Shown here in pieces: positions 1 through 11,749 of a stretch of 64,000 nt of DNA. This DNA is from Phyto melanocephala (Eukaryota > Arthropoda > Insecta > Diptera > Rhinophoridae): assembly GCA_941918925.1 (NCBI GenBank), contig OW799237.1, positions 75,279,126 to 75,343,125 on the forward strand, read 5' to 3'. A model generated the notes under the pieces. It saw only the letters and a list, made by a program, of their open reading frames with translations. It ran no database searches and had not been told where the DNA came from. A program made the position numbers and the translations under genes. Positions within the stretch are counted from its first letter, which is position 1. Each line of letters starts with the position of its first letter.

Positions 1-899
1 AAAATTTGTGTTTTTATGTTTGTTTGCATTCGTTTGCCGGAAAACGTTAATAAAGGTGAATTCACCCACTTGTTCTGAACAAAACTTTTTCCGGAGAATA
101 ACTGTTACCGCCACTACTTTTTATCATTATAATAAATTGTTGTGAACTTCACGTTGTATGCTACTTAAACCTAAGCGATGTAAATGTCAAAATCTTGTAT
201 GTATTAACTGAGTGATATTTTGAGCATTTTTGATAATTTTGGGCGCCATTAAAATGATCAGTCTTTTTCACAGACCTGTTCTTGGCAGCCATATTAAAAA
301 GAATTTTAACACAAGAGTTAAAAATCATTAGAGTTAAATTTACTAAAGTTTAAAAGTTAAATTGTATTGAAATAAATTGAAACATTAATGAACTTTATAT
401 ACCCAAAAACTCTGTGTTTATAATCTATATTGGATGCCAGATGCCTGAGCCAAATTACTCGTCAACAATAACATTTTTTACTAAGAGTTTTCTGCAGAAC
501 GATTCACCCATTTCAGAAAATTTGTCCGAAAAAACAAAGCTGCCATATAATATAAAAATGCAAACAGTTGTACAAAGTGGCAGCACCGCTAGGAAACTAT
601 GTAAATAAATAAAATATATGTGAAGAAAATGTCGGATAGAAGAAAACTAAAATTATTATTTTTAATTGATGTGCATAAAGTCAATTTGTTTGCAAAAGAA
701 ATTTATTTTTGTATAATAAATGTACTGACACTGTGTGATGTGGCAACCAAATTCAATTTTCATGTAAATATTGAAAAAAATGGCACCCCAATTCAGTTTC
801 TTCTGATCAAGAATTAAAATTAAACCAATTCAAGAAAAAACTTTCTGAACAAAATAATCTCTCGCTCTCTCTCAAAAGTAAAACGTCAAACTCAATATA
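1..899. other. AT-rich unique stretch, no gene seen
   Basis: There is no recognisable gene or repeat end here. The short open frames at 414-608 (64 aa) and 620-817 (65 aa) have no domain, no signal peptide and no coding-like composition, so I treat them as chance frames. Confidence 0.6.
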
Positions 900-1590
900 A
901 ACAAGTAACAGTGCTATATTCGGCCGTGCCGAATCTTATATACCCTTCACAACGTGTAGTCATGCAATAACAACTGTTTGTATCACCATTCATCCCATAT
1001 AAAATACGTGCATACGTACACGTTAGAATAAATGTGGCATCGAATCCCAGCTGAGCCAAAAAAATTTTATTTTATTTTATTTAATATGTTATTTATATTT
1101 TATTATTTTTTTTTATATTTTTTTTAAATTTTTTTAGAAAAATTTTTTTTTAAATTTTTTTAAAAATTTTTTTTTGTAGTTTTTTTTTCTTATTTTTAAT
1201 ATTTTTTTTTTTTAATTTTTTTTGTTTGGTATGTTTTTTACATGTATGTATGTTGTTGTTGTAATTGTGAAAAAAAAACGAGGTGGTCGTGGTTTTTTGC
1301 TCATATCTCAGAAAGTTATGGGGCGATTGTGCTCAATTTCAATAGCGATTCATTCCTGGATATTTCCAAGAGATTGATGCCATATACAGATCTGAGGAAC
1401 ATATAATTGCTTCTAAAAGTTGATTTCAACCAACACACGGACAGACGGTCAGGGCTTAATCGACTCCTCTATTCATAAGCTTTCAGAAAATATATACTTT
1501 ATGGGGTCGGAAATGAAAATTGTAGAAATTACAAACGGAATGACAAAGCTATATATACCCTTGTGCACCACAGGTAAAAGGTATAAAAAA
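900..1590 (-). mobile_element. HINE/DINE-1-like element, family 1 (copy A)
   Basis: On the plus strand it begins ACAAGTAACAGTGCTATATT, runs into the perfect hairpin ATTCGGC-CGT-GCCGAAT (918-934), then TATACCCTTCAC. It ends in an imperfect GGTATAAAA. Read on the minus strand this is the DINE-1/Helentron-associated layout: a TATACCC start, a TTCCGACCCCATAAAG block, a CTGTCCGTC-type block, and a hairpin close to a CTTGTT end. It carries a long T/A-rich tract (about 1060-1230) and a tRNA-like box (1040-1062). It has no coding capacity. The family assignment rests on recalled DINE-1 architecture, not on a search. Confidence 0.8.
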
Positions 1591-3216
1591 ATTTGTTCTG
1601 AACTAAAATTTTATGGGTGAATCCAGCTTAAATGTTTAAAAAATTTAATTTCTATGTATAAAACAGTTTGAATTCAAAGTAAATATATGTATGTACATTT
1701 GTGTTAATTGTTTAAAAATTAAAAAAAAAACATAAAAAATTTCTGTTTTAGTTAAAAAACTAACAAATTGTAAAAGTTTTGGCGAAAAAATGCCTTCCTG
1801 GGCGATGTGTAGAAAAAATATTTTAAGGGTAGTGGAAATTTATTTCGTGTAATTAATGATGAGCAAAATATAGAAATATGTATACATAAAGTTTTGAAAA
1901 TAAACATTAAAATTCTTTAATTTTAGTGTGACTTGCATAATTTGCTTTAAAAAAAAATGTAAACAAATGTGTGTTTGTTTGTGTTAAGTCAGAAAAATTT
2001 ATTTTTTAGGTTCAAATATACAAAAATAAAATACATGCAGTTTAATGTAGTTGTAGGGAAGAGATCACCTGATTGAATTCGCCTTGGTAATTGTTTTTAT
2101 TTCTCCCTTACTTGCTGCTACCATTTGCAGCAGTGCTTTTGGAAGCATTGGAAGTAACTGATACAAGAGCGCTTTTTCGTAATGAAGTTTTTTGGTTAGC
2201 CCCAGAGAAATTAAAAAAAAAAAAAATAAAAAACTTTTTTTAAACTTTTTTCCGTGTGTTACGTTATTTTCACGGTCAGGGTTTCGTAGATCTAACCTAT
2301 TAGAAGTATAGACAACACAATTAGTGTAACTGGCGAAAAAAAATTCTACATGGAGAACTGAGGTAAAAATTATTTAAAAGTTCCATAAGAAAAGTTGCAG
2401 GCAACATTTAAAAATTTATAAAAAATAATCCTAAACAAATTAGAACAAACATTAAAAAGCCTTCTGCTGTAAAATTTGGGTTATGTTATTTTAGCGGTTA
2501 ATGCTCGATATGTACTACTAAGCAAAGTATTGGAAAGTGTTTTTCCATAATATCAAATTTTAAGATCCCGGCCATAATAGGATATTCATTAGAAAATATA
2601 ACTTTTTAATTATTTAGTTTTTAGACAAAAACTAATTGAGCTTACAATTTTAAGACACAAATAAACAATGTGTACAAAGAGTTTTTTTAATTCTAGAAAA
2701 CTTGAAAAATAAAAGAAACATTTAAAAGTCCTATGCAATATATGGAGCATTATCAAGATTCGACACTGCCTAATTTACTGAACGTTTAGTTAGATTTGCA
2801 TTAATTAATGATGCAATCAGCGTTGCGGGTGTTTTTCATTTTATATCTAAGTATTTTATTTAGTTTCACTTTGAAAGGCCAAAATTTTAGGTGTCCCGAT
2901 TTATTTTTCTCCATAAGTAAGTATAAACATAAATTCATGCATACATACAAACACATTTGTAAGTATGTAAGTATATATTTAAGTACAGCTTGAGCCAAGT
3001 TTAGACTATAATACAAGTCTTAAGATTTTGATTTGATTTTGTGGAGGCAATATATAAAAAAATTCACTCCGTATGTAGTAAAAACAAAGAAAAAATATAT
3101 TACAGAATTGTAGCATTTATATTGTTATTGTAAAGAAGAATTAAATTTGAATAATTTAGGAAACAAAATAAAATAAAAATAATAAAAAGATCTGCTTTTA
3201 AATTAAAGAACCTTCC
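1591..3216. other. AT-rich stretch without genes
   Basis: Only a solo MITE end (2064-2085) is recognisable. The overlapping frames at 2801-3016 and 2808-2993 lie on opposite strands in low-complexity sequence and are judged chance ORFs. Confidence 0.55.
2064..2085. repeat. Solo terminus of the CAAGGC MITE family
   Basis: The sequence ending GAATTCGCCTTG matches the right end of the complete copies at 15624-15875 and 62409-62600, including the TCACCTGATT that precedes it. No partner end was found upstream within 500 bp, so this is either a solo end or a deleted copy. Confidence 0.5.
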
Positions 3217-4175
3217 TATTATGGACATATCCGCAAGTACTGCAATAAGACTTAAGGCTTCTAGATGTTTGAGATCGAGAACATATGACCATGTAGGAAT
3301 TCTGACCGAGCTACCTTCAATATTGAACCCATCTTCTAATTATGTTATATATGGTCGTTTAGGTTTATAATGCCCTCCAGGAACGAATAGGACTTAGGCA
3401 CCAGGATCTCTATGGACGGTTCTTAGATAAGCTCCAAGATTGGATCGGGTGATTTCTCTGGTTAAATAGGGATAGAACTCTCATTCCTTCTTCCAGATAA
3501 ATGTAGAGTGCTTCAGACTGAATTATTCGCTATATGGGAGGCATGTAGAATGCTGAATGACAAAAATATTCACGATAATATTGGTATTTTTTTGATAGTC
3601 AGGCGGCACTCTTGTCATTTAGGTGGTATATTACCACGTCTAAATTAGTTGGTCAACGAAGGATAGAGTTTCCAAATATTGGTCAACTGACTGACGTTGC
3701 TCTAGTTTGGGTCCCCGCGTGTAGCGGCTACTATAGTAATTAACGGGCTGATAAACTAGCTATGAGGTGATCTGCTTTAGATGTCTTCAACGCGAATGCA
3801 GTTGCAGTGCCGTTGGGGATCATCAAAACCAATGTTTTCAGACACTTTATTGTAAAGTCCGAAAACAGGTGTCATGTACAGTACATGTTAGAGTGACCAG
3901 GCTTACGTAGTGCTCTTTTATTATTAGGCACACATCGTAACTTGCGAGTCGAGGTCGGAAAAACATTTCGAGGTTGCTGGCTATAGACGGGGCACTGGAT
4001 ATTAGGAAAACATGCAAGATATCGGTGTTCGACCTTCTTTGCGAATGTCCTGTACTGGCTAGAAAGAGACACGAAATACTGGGAAAACATATATTGTATA
4101 ACTTCTTTGAGATATCTGAGGTCAGACTGAACGACCTGCTAAGATATTTCACGACTATATGCCAAATAATGTGAT
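3217..4175 (+). pseudogene. LINE ORF2 relic: RNase H domain and C-terminal CCHC-like tail
   Basis: Frame-jumping translation gives an RNase H-like stretch (CRVLQTELFAIWEA at about 3502, WVPACSGY at about 3708) followed by a tail with LLCECPVLARKRHEILGK (about 4035-4088). RNase H followed by a cysteine-rich tail after the reverse transcriptase is characteristic of LINEs of the I/R1/LOA group. Several stops and frameshifts break it and no reverse transcriptase remains, so it is a dead fragment. The clade is not resolved. Confidence 0.7.
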
Positions 4176-5191
4176 CTAGTCAAGACGGTATTGTACAGAC
4201 TCAACTTGACAGTTCGCGCGTTGTGAACTATATTTATATTATTTTGTGTATATTAAATTTTTGGCACTACTGGAACCAAAACAACTAGATCCGAGTGAAT
4301 ACGAGGCCATTCAAGCAACTATGCAAATGGCTTCGTGATATCAGATGATATCAATATTAGAAGGCTATTACTTGCGATAAATAAAACTAAGTCTCTGGTT
4401 ACAAAAAATAGTAATTACAAGAAGTACAATTTTTGATTTAGCGATTTTTCCAAGATCTCATCTATCTCTCAAACATGTCCTTCGGCGACCAAGTGGGCTT
4501 TCCGAATAGTACTGCGTTGATCTACCAGAAATCAGATTGAGTTTTCAAAAGAGTGTCATTTTATATTTTCAGGATATTGCAATGAATTGTTGAGTATCTA
4601 AGTAAAATAGCTAACTGCGAGCTACTCATCAAACCTAATTATATTATTTTATTTTTGATGAATTTCATAATTTATGTTGTTTTTAGTTCTATTACAATCA
4701 CAGATATAACAAACAATCTTTTTTTAAATGCTCTATTTTTTTAAAGTATTTATTATTTTACACTATTATACTTTCTTATTAACAAATTTTCGTCAGATCT
4801 TACGACTTGTATTATAATGTAAACTTAGTTTTACCAAACATGTCAAATGAAATAAAGCTGTTTTTGTTATCACTTTGAACCGGTTTTTTTTTTTTTTTTT
4901 TTTGTTTTGAATATTTTTCTATTGAACCAGTTTGTTATTGTTTTGTTTATTATTATGTGTTGGAGTATTTGGAGGTATATTGTTGTTGTTAGCTTTCAAC
5001 GTCACTTGTTGTTAAATACGAACACACGTATTTACTGACACAACCTTGGCGTCCGTGGGTCCCGTGTGCAGACAGCAGTAAATTTAGATTATATACATAT
5101 GAATAAAACAACAAAAACAAAGCTTTTTATTTATGCCTGGGGGAATAAAATGTCAACATTTGTTTTGGTTGCTGCTGATAGGGTTGATATG
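4176..5191. other. AT-rich stretch without genes
   Basis: It contains a poly(T) run near 4880-4900. The short frame at about 5150-5216, ending at a GTAAGT-like donor, overlaps a MITE terminus and is not accepted as an exon. Confidence 0.5.
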
Positions 5192-5548
5192 CAGCGTTGC
5201 CAGAATGTTAATCTTGCACGTAAGTATACTTTATGATTTTAAAACTTATAGGTACCTATATGATCTTGTACTTTCTTCATTGAATTTTTAATTCTTTTAA
5301 GCAAAATTTTCTGTGAGTATAACATTTACAATAAAATTATTTTAAAGAAAAAATATAATCAAAAATACTTAGATATTTATACATGTTTTAATTTTTAAGT
5401 TGTATTATATATTTTTTTTTAAATTTAGATTATTTGTATCCATTCAATATTGTTGAAATTATTGGAGAAATTATTTTTTCATGAATTTAACAGAAATTGT
5501 GTACCTATATTATGTAGATTTTTTTTAAAAAGATTTCTGGCAACGCTG
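5192..5548. mobile_element. hAT-type MITE with CAGCGTTGCCAGAA ends
   Basis: The left end CAGCGTTGCCAGAA and the reverse complement of the right end (TTCTGGCAACGCTG) match perfectly over 14 bp. CAGNG termini fit the hAT superfamily. The flanking 8-mers ttgatatg and ttgatccc agree at the first five positions, consistent with an old, decayed 8-bp target duplication. No ORF is present. Confidence 0.65.
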
Positions 5549-6672
5549 TTGATCCCCTTTTATCGTTAGTTTGTTCGTACTCACATTCTCGTGTTATAAT
5601 TTTTGTTGTCGCTGCTATGTTATTTTCAAATATTATTAAGGTTTTATTTCTTTTCTTTTGAGTGTTGCCAACCTTAAGAATAATGTTGGCTCGTGGTTTA
5701 AACGTTTGAATTTATAATTTTCACGTTTAATTTTGGAGTTTAAATAATAAAATTGCAAAAGAAATTGTTTGTTGTTTTTCACTTTATAATATTTAATATT
5801 TTGTTGAATTTTTCTTGAACCACTATTATATTTGTTATTGTTACACTTATTATGGTCTTTGTGCTTTTGAGTTGTAATCATTGGTATTTTACTGCAAAAT
5901 TATTGATTCTGTAGACAATCTCTAAGAAATAAGACACTTTTTCTAAGAATGGTGTAGGTACAAATAAGATCTTGATTTATTAAGCAAATTGGTTTTTTAG
6001 TTTTGTAGCAACAAAATTTGTCAACTCTTTGTTTTTTTTTTCAACACAAATTCTGAAAAGAAACAAAAAGAAGAAGAATTTTTAAAAAAATTAAATTTTT
6101 ATTTAGAATATTCAGTGTAAAAAAACATAAAAATTAATTTAATCAAACAATAGCAGTTTTTAATATTTTTGTTGTTGCTTTATAATGACAGAAAAATTTA
6201 AAACAGAATCTCTTATCCCCTTTTAGTTAGTCAGTCAATCGACCAGCCAGTCAGACGCTAATTTATTCAATACTTAGCAACAATTACTAACACTTAGTTA
6301 ATCTAAAAGTTTGTATGTTTCTATTTATATTATTAATATAATAAATGATTAAGAATACACATACATATTTACATATGTATGTACGTACATATGAATATTT
6401 TTTTGATATCACACAGTAAGTCGGTCGAATAATGTTGATATTTGTTAAGGTTTTAAAATGGTAATTTATTCTCTAAACAAATAATATTTTTTAATAAGGA
6501 TTTTGGCATACATAGTTATGTACAGTTATCATTTATCAGAGATAGAAAAATTTTAACATTTAAAATACATATGTACATACATATTAAATGTTACGGTTGT
6601 CGACAAAAAAGGGTATTGTATGTTTACATGTGATGCAAATATTATTTTTCTTTTTTATTATTATCTCGTTAT
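5549..6672. other. AT-rich stretch without genes
   Basis: The 81-aa minus frame at 5636-5881 is Lys/Asn-rich low-complexity sequence. ACATAC/GTATGT runs occur near 6360-6400 and 6567-6585. No gene or mobile element was recognised. Confidence 0.5.
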
Positions 6673-7416
6673 ACAAGGTGGGCCAAAAGTCACCATCGGG
6701 TTAAAAAATTTAAAAACTTTTTTATTATTATAAGGATGGTCCAAGCATAATGCGCGAAGGTTATTTGGAGTCTCACCTTACCGCCTAGTTTTTTACCCAA
6801 CTTAATCTGACATTTCTGTGTTTTAGGTTTGACAAATTTAAACATTAAAAAGTACACAATTGAGCAGCGCGTTAAGATATTAATTCGCCGCCATAATCAC
6901 CTTATTTAACACCGTGGAACTAGGAATATTAAAAAACGGTGAACGACAATATGCTAAGATCAATTCAAGGAGTAAAGTATGAGTTAATTCGACATATCGA
7001 CCCCTGTGCGCGAAATTATTAATTCTACATCCATTAATCCATCTGCTGATAAAATATTATAGCGACAAGTATTTTAGTTATGAAGATAACACTGTGTACA
7101 TTTCATCGTATGTAGCAGTGTTATTTACGTTTTTATTTATTTAAAAGTAATAAAAACTCTCTCCTGTAAAATTGTGTTTTTGTAACAAACGATAATTTCG
7201 CGCACAGGGCTCGATATTAACGACAGTGAAACTCAATTATATCTCAGTGTCATTGAAAATATGGGCCATCAGATAAAAGTTTAGATATTTTGATATTTTG
7301 TTTCACACATAATTTTCATAGATCCTTCAATCATAATAAAAAAAAATATTAAGATAATTCTCTTAAAACTTTGTGTTTTATTCACAATGAACATAGTGCG
7401 TTTTGGTTCTTCCTCA
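6673..7416 (+). mobile_element. Mariner-family relic (two adjacent termini, internally deleted)
   Basis: One mariner-type terminus (GGTGGGCCAAAAGTCACCAT) starts at 6676 and a second (AAGGATGGTCCAAGCATAAT) at 6732; the second matches the copy at 9942. Translation shows an N-terminal remnant (YTIEQRVKILIRRH, about 6850-6891) and a C-terminal remnant (LYLSVIENMGHQIKV, about 7240-7282). The catalytic core is missing. The far end (about 7400-7416) resembles the end of the mariner at 60520-61015. A MITE is nested at 6997-7214. Confidence 0.65.
6997..7214. mobile_element. Small MITE nested in the mariner relic, TA duplication
   Basis: The inverted ends read TCGACCCCTGTGCGCGAAAT and TCGAGCCCTGTGCGCGAAAT (one mismatch) and are flanked by TA at 6995-6996 and 7215-7216. 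Removing the element restores the mariner reading ACATA-TTAAC. It is 218 bp with no ORF. The TA duplication suggests the Tc1/mariner superfamily. A 4-bp TCGA duplication is an alternative parse. Confidence 0.65.
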
Positions 7417-7477
7417 GATACTTTTTTTGCTTTTGGAATAGTATTTCTTAACTTTTCCATTTTTATCTCCTTCAATA

Positions 7478-8462
7478 TTCATTTGTGACCCCATAAAGTG
7501 TATACATATCTTTTGAAATGCTATGAATAGGGGGAGTCGATTAGGCAATGTTCGCCTGTCTAAGTGTTGAAGGAAATCAACTTTTAGAAGCCGTTATATG
7601 TTGCACAAATCTGTATGTGCTATCAATCTTTTAAAAATGAATTACTATATAAAACCATCAAAATAATAGCCCATAAGTGTTAGAGATATGAGCAAATAAA
7701 CAAAACATCTCCCATATTTTTACTGTAAAAATTAAACATTTTCAGCTCTAAGATAAATAATGGACACGATTGTTACTATTTGTATACAAAAGCTGAAAAA
7801 GCTATTCGTAAAATATTTAGAACAAATCAATCACTAATCGGCAAAGTTAAAGGCAATTATTATTTGGAAATATATACAAATAAGATTACTAAAGCTTCTA
7901 AAAAATTTTGGAGACGATAAAAGCACCAAGTTATAAGCCATAGTCTCAAAAATTATTACTAAGAAAAACGGTCTTCAATAACAATACCAAAAAAACGGGA
8001 CTTGATCAGTAGAATACATAAAAGAAAATGGAGAAATTAAAATGAAGGATGGCATACTAAACAAAATGGCGTAATATGAGGAAAACACTGAAACTATGGA
8101 AAAATATAAATTTCAAAATGGCAGATTTTTTTTTCTTAACCACATTAATTTGGGTATCTAATGAAAGGGCTTGACAAGTATACAAAGTTGGAGTCAAGGC
8201 ATATTTATTCATCAGGTAGTCTTGATTTGTCAGCTGATTTTTTTTCTTTACTAATTTTAAATTTCAGCTGTCAAAGTCCATAGATAAAAAACAATTTTCT
8301 CTTCTCTCTCATTTATTTCAAATGCCAAACTTCATATTTATAAAAAAAAATAACCAAAAGTTTTATTTTTGAACTGCGGTTACCTGATGAATAAATATGC
8401 CTTGGTTGGAGTCGAAAATAGTAAACCAAAATGGCGTATAACATTAAATCTTATATCTAGGC
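7478..8462 (+). mobile_element. HINE/DINE-1-like element, family 1, degraded plus-oriented copy
   Basis: It contains the family blocks in order: GACCCCATAAAGTGTATAC (about 7488), AATAGGGGGAGTCGATTAGG, GAAATCAACTTTTAGAAGC, AATCACTAATCGGCAAAGTT (about 7828), then the ...ATGGCG...repeats of the long subtype seen at 40807-41819. The 5' TATACCC end and the 3' hairpin are decayed or lost. A CAAGGC MITE is inserted at 8195-8404. Confidence 0.6.
8195..8404. mobile_element. CAAGGC MITE (hAT-type), perfect 8-bp duplication
   Basis: It has terminal inverted repeats CAAGGCATATTTATTCATCA on both sides. It is flanked by a perfect 8-bp direct repeat, gttggagt, at 8187-8194 and 8405-8412. It is 210 bp and non-coding. 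CA(A/G)NG-type ends with 8-bp duplications point to hAT. Confidence 0.85.
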
Positions 8463-9924
8463 AAATCTTATATTCAGGCACTCTTGCACACTTGCACTTA
8501 CACGAAACACCGTATCAACCACACAATCTTAAAAATTACCTTTAGCTATTGCCAAATCATATAAATCTACAATCAAAGCGCTGTGTTATATTCCCGTTTC
8601 CTTCATATTTCGATTTGCTTCATACAATCGTATAGGCATGACAATTTTTGACAGCTGAAAAAGCTGCCGTTTTTACTAAGATTTATTTGAAATTTATTTT
8701 AAAATAATAGATGGTAAAATCAAAACTAATTAATTATGCTTTTAATAAGTTGTTAATGTTTGCAGCTCTCAATAACTCTCCTATTTGCATATATTTTTGC
8801 AATATTTTTGAGAAACTTTCTTATTATAAAAACAATTTAATAAATCCTTTTTACAAAAAAAATCTCTTAATTTTATATACCAATTAAAACAAAAAGAATA
8901 ATTTTTTTTCTAGAAAAATTTTATTTATTTTTTCTGTATAGAAAATGTTCAATAAATGGTATTTGGAGTGTTTTTTGTATAAACATAGACAAACATACAT
9001 TATTAAAAGGTTTAAGTATATGTATGTATGTATAAGTATTAAATATAAATATAATAAACAATGACATATGTTTTATTTTAGTTAATGTCTAATAATAATT
9101 ATTATTATCATTTTCCTAGTTTTATATTATTCATAATGAACATCTGCTTTTACTTCAAATTGTCATTCAATGGTATTCGTTTTAACTAGTCAACAATTGA
9201 CCCAAAACATCATAAATTTAGTATTTATTATTTTCTGTTTTCTACAAAATTTTATTGTTTTTAAAATAAAGACAAAGAAAATAATGCAAACAATTGTTTT
9301 CTGTCTAAACTACTAGTGCTGGCCAATTCTACAACTTTTGATTATTTAATACTTATCAATACTTTTCATGTGAGTACTCTTCATCTAAATCTAACCATTG
9401 GCGTAGCTAAGAATTTTTTCGGAGGTGGCAAAAGTTTAAAAAAAAAGTTTTCATTCAACATCTTAAATTGAGTTAATTTTGTACGTATACTTAATTTTAA
9501 TAGATAATTTTTTAAAATTTTCCTTTAAAAGCAATTCTAGGGGTTCATAGCACCCTCCAAAATGGTATAGTTAAGTTAATGCTTTCTACAGATTTTTCGA
9601 ATTTAAAACTTACAAACTGAAGTATGGCAAATGAGAGAAAAAATAAAAAACATTTAAGGCTAGAAGCAATTTTAAAAAATACTTGACTTAAAAAACTTGA
9701 CTTAAAAATACTTGAATTAAAAATATTTGAATTGTTCGTAAAAAAAATTTTTAATAAAAATTTTTCCCATAATAGTAGGCCCACATTGAAGCTGGCTTTT
9801 AAGTAAAATCCTTTTATTTACGATTTTGCTATTATAGGTAAAAATAATGTTAAACTAATCTCAAATGGGCAACACGTAAAATGGTCAATAAAAGAGAGAA
9901 AGCTTCTTGAATGGACAATTAATG
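8463..9924. other. AT-rich stretch without genes
   Basis: No gene was seen. The GGCGTAGCTAAGAATTTTTT phrase at about 9399 resembles a worn repeat end but has no partner. The 79-aa minus frame at 9545-9784 is Phe/Leu-rich low-complexity sequence. Confidence 0.5.
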
Positions 9925-9953
9925 TCCACCCCTTATCTACATAAGGGGTGGTC
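9925..9953. repeat. Inverted mariner termini facing each other
   Basis: CCACCCCTTAT, a short spacer and ATAAGGGGTGG form a perfect 11-bp inverted repeat. The right arm is the start of the mariner relic at 9942. The left arm looks like the end of an adjacent mariner copy. Confidence 0.6.
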
Positions 9954-11279
9954 CAACCATAATGCAAGATGTTTATTGTGTGTCACACCTCAACGTAAAG
10001 TTTTTTGTCCAACTTAATTTGATATTTTTTTGTTTCAGTGTTTGAAAAATTCAACCATGGAGTGCGTTAATGCTCTAAACACATACAGGGTGGCTCAGAA
10101 AGACCGAAGTGGTGTGAATTCCTTATAACTTTTTATTTAAGACATATTTTTTTAATTTTTTGTTTTTTAAATACAGTAAATTTATAGGGAATATTTTAAG
10201 ATTAGTTATTAAAAATGATATCCCGCAAGTGGTGGCCATTTTCTGCTTCGCACAAATGTGCTCTTTCCAACACATTTTCCATGACCTTTCGCAAAACTTC
10301 CGGTGTTATGTTGTTAATTTCGCCTCAAATATTGGTTTTTGAGGAATTCCTCAATAGTCCTAGGCTTATTAACATAAACTTTCCCTTTTAAATAACCCAA
10401 AAGGAAACAGTCTGGAGCGGTTAATCCGGGGAACGCGGAGGCCAATTCAAATTGCTTCTACGCGAAATTATTCTTTCATCAAAGATGTCGCGTAAAAGAG
10501 CCATTGTGGCCCTTTAATTTTTGGACAAGTTGAATTTTGTATGGAAACATTCTTATGGTATGCAAAATTCGCTGCAGCGACCCTCTTGAGAGGCCAAGTT
10601 GTATCGAACGTCTCCTGGTTGATATTTCTGAATCCTCCCGAATACTCTGCTGTACCACTTAAATATTGTCAAACGTGTGGACAGTTCGTAGTCTGCCGGA
10701 ACCAGGAAGGTTCCTTACTGCTTCTTGTTGTGAAAAATTTGCAACCAGACGGTTTGTTGTTGACTGAGAGGGTGCAACCCGCACATTAAATTGACGACGG
10801 TATGCACGCTGAGTCAACACAACGGACCGTTGATTTGAAAAGTAAATTTCAACGATTTGGGCACGTTGTTCAGTTGTGTTTTGCTCCATTATAAATTGTA
10901 CAAGTCTTCTTTACAAAATACTCATTTACAAGGTTTAATCGACTCAAGAACTGACGCCTACTGATCTACTACTGAATGGTTGGTTGAACAGACAGAAGTT
11001 AATGACTACTTTACAAAGAAAATCATATCCAACGCAAGGCAAACTTTCATCTCAGAAAGAGTGACTGATTGGTGTGGTTTATAGACCGCACTTCTTCAAA
11101 AATGACGTCGTTCAAGTTGTTACAGTAAATGGTGTTCGCCATCGCAAGATGATAACGATTATCTTGTGGCTAGAAATTGAAGATATGGACCTGAACGATA
11201 TTTAGTTATAACAGGATGGTTTCACTTGCCACAAGCTAACGCAAAAAGGTCATGTGTTTTGATTTGACCACCCTTTATA
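9942..11279 (+). mobile_element. Mariner relic X, interrupted by a second mariner
   Basis: The left end AAGGGGTGGTCCAACCATAA and the right end TTGACCACCCTTTATA are mariner-type termini. The 5' leader matches the copy at 6732. After the interruption, frame-shifted translation gives VQVVTVNGVRHRKMITIILW, then DMDLNDI, then QDGFTCHKLTQK. This is the DD34D transposase region around the second catalytic aspartate. Stops and frameshifts show it is dead. Confidence 0.65.
10086..10910 (-). pseudogene. Mariner/Tc-like transposase relic Y, internally deleted
   Basis: The minus-strand frame 10889-10659 encodes an N-terminal helix-turn-helix (MEQNTTEQRAQIVEIYF, then VLTQRAYRRQFNV). Further along, a WPPRSPD motif is followed after a frameshift by GYLKGKVYVNKPRTIEEF, the C-terminal hallmark of insect mariner-type transposases. 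The left terminus ACAGGGTGGCTCAGAAAGAC is present at 10086. The matching right terminus was not seen near 10910, so that end is truncated. The central catalytic region is deleted. Confidence 0.7.
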
Positions 11280-11749
11280 TGAATTATATCATTCGTTATT
11301 TTAGAAAATGAATGTTCCACAGCAGAAGTAAAGATTATAGTTTTGAAAAATCTTACAACACTAGAAACAGCTGATTTTAGTGGTTTTACCAACATGAAAA
11401 GTTAAAATACACATTCGAGCTAAAAGTACATTTTTATTTGTTTGCGTCTGAAATCTTCATACATTTGTACCTTGTCTGCATAGTTAGTTTTCCGACTATA
11501 AGAGCTAAGGAAATCTTCAAACATTCGTATTGTAAAATTGTTGCTAATACTAATCGATCGCAAGAGCTACCAATATCTTTTATATTCGTATTTTCTATTG
11601 TAGATAGTTTCGGGCGAATTCCAGTAACCAGATAGTTAATCAACCAGTATACCGTTTTACCGCATCATTAGTTTCCATTTCATCATCGTTTCTCTATCGA
11701 ATCTCCAGCTTACCACATTAGAATGTAGATTTAGAAAGGTATTAAATAG
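11280..11749. other. Stretch without genes
   Basis: Overlapping opposite-strand frames at 11434-11643 and 11438-11635 show no domain and are considered chance. No repeat was recognised. Confidence 0.5.

Noticed and set aside
414..817. Two adjacent ORFs of 64 and 65 aa
   Set aside because: No domain or repeat homology, AT-driven composition, no splice or promoter context; chance frames.
5150..5222. Apparent exon MSTFVLVAADRVDMQRCQ ending in a GTAAGT donor
   Set aside because: The last third lies in the CAGCGTTGCCAGAA MITE end; no acceptor or conservation evidence.
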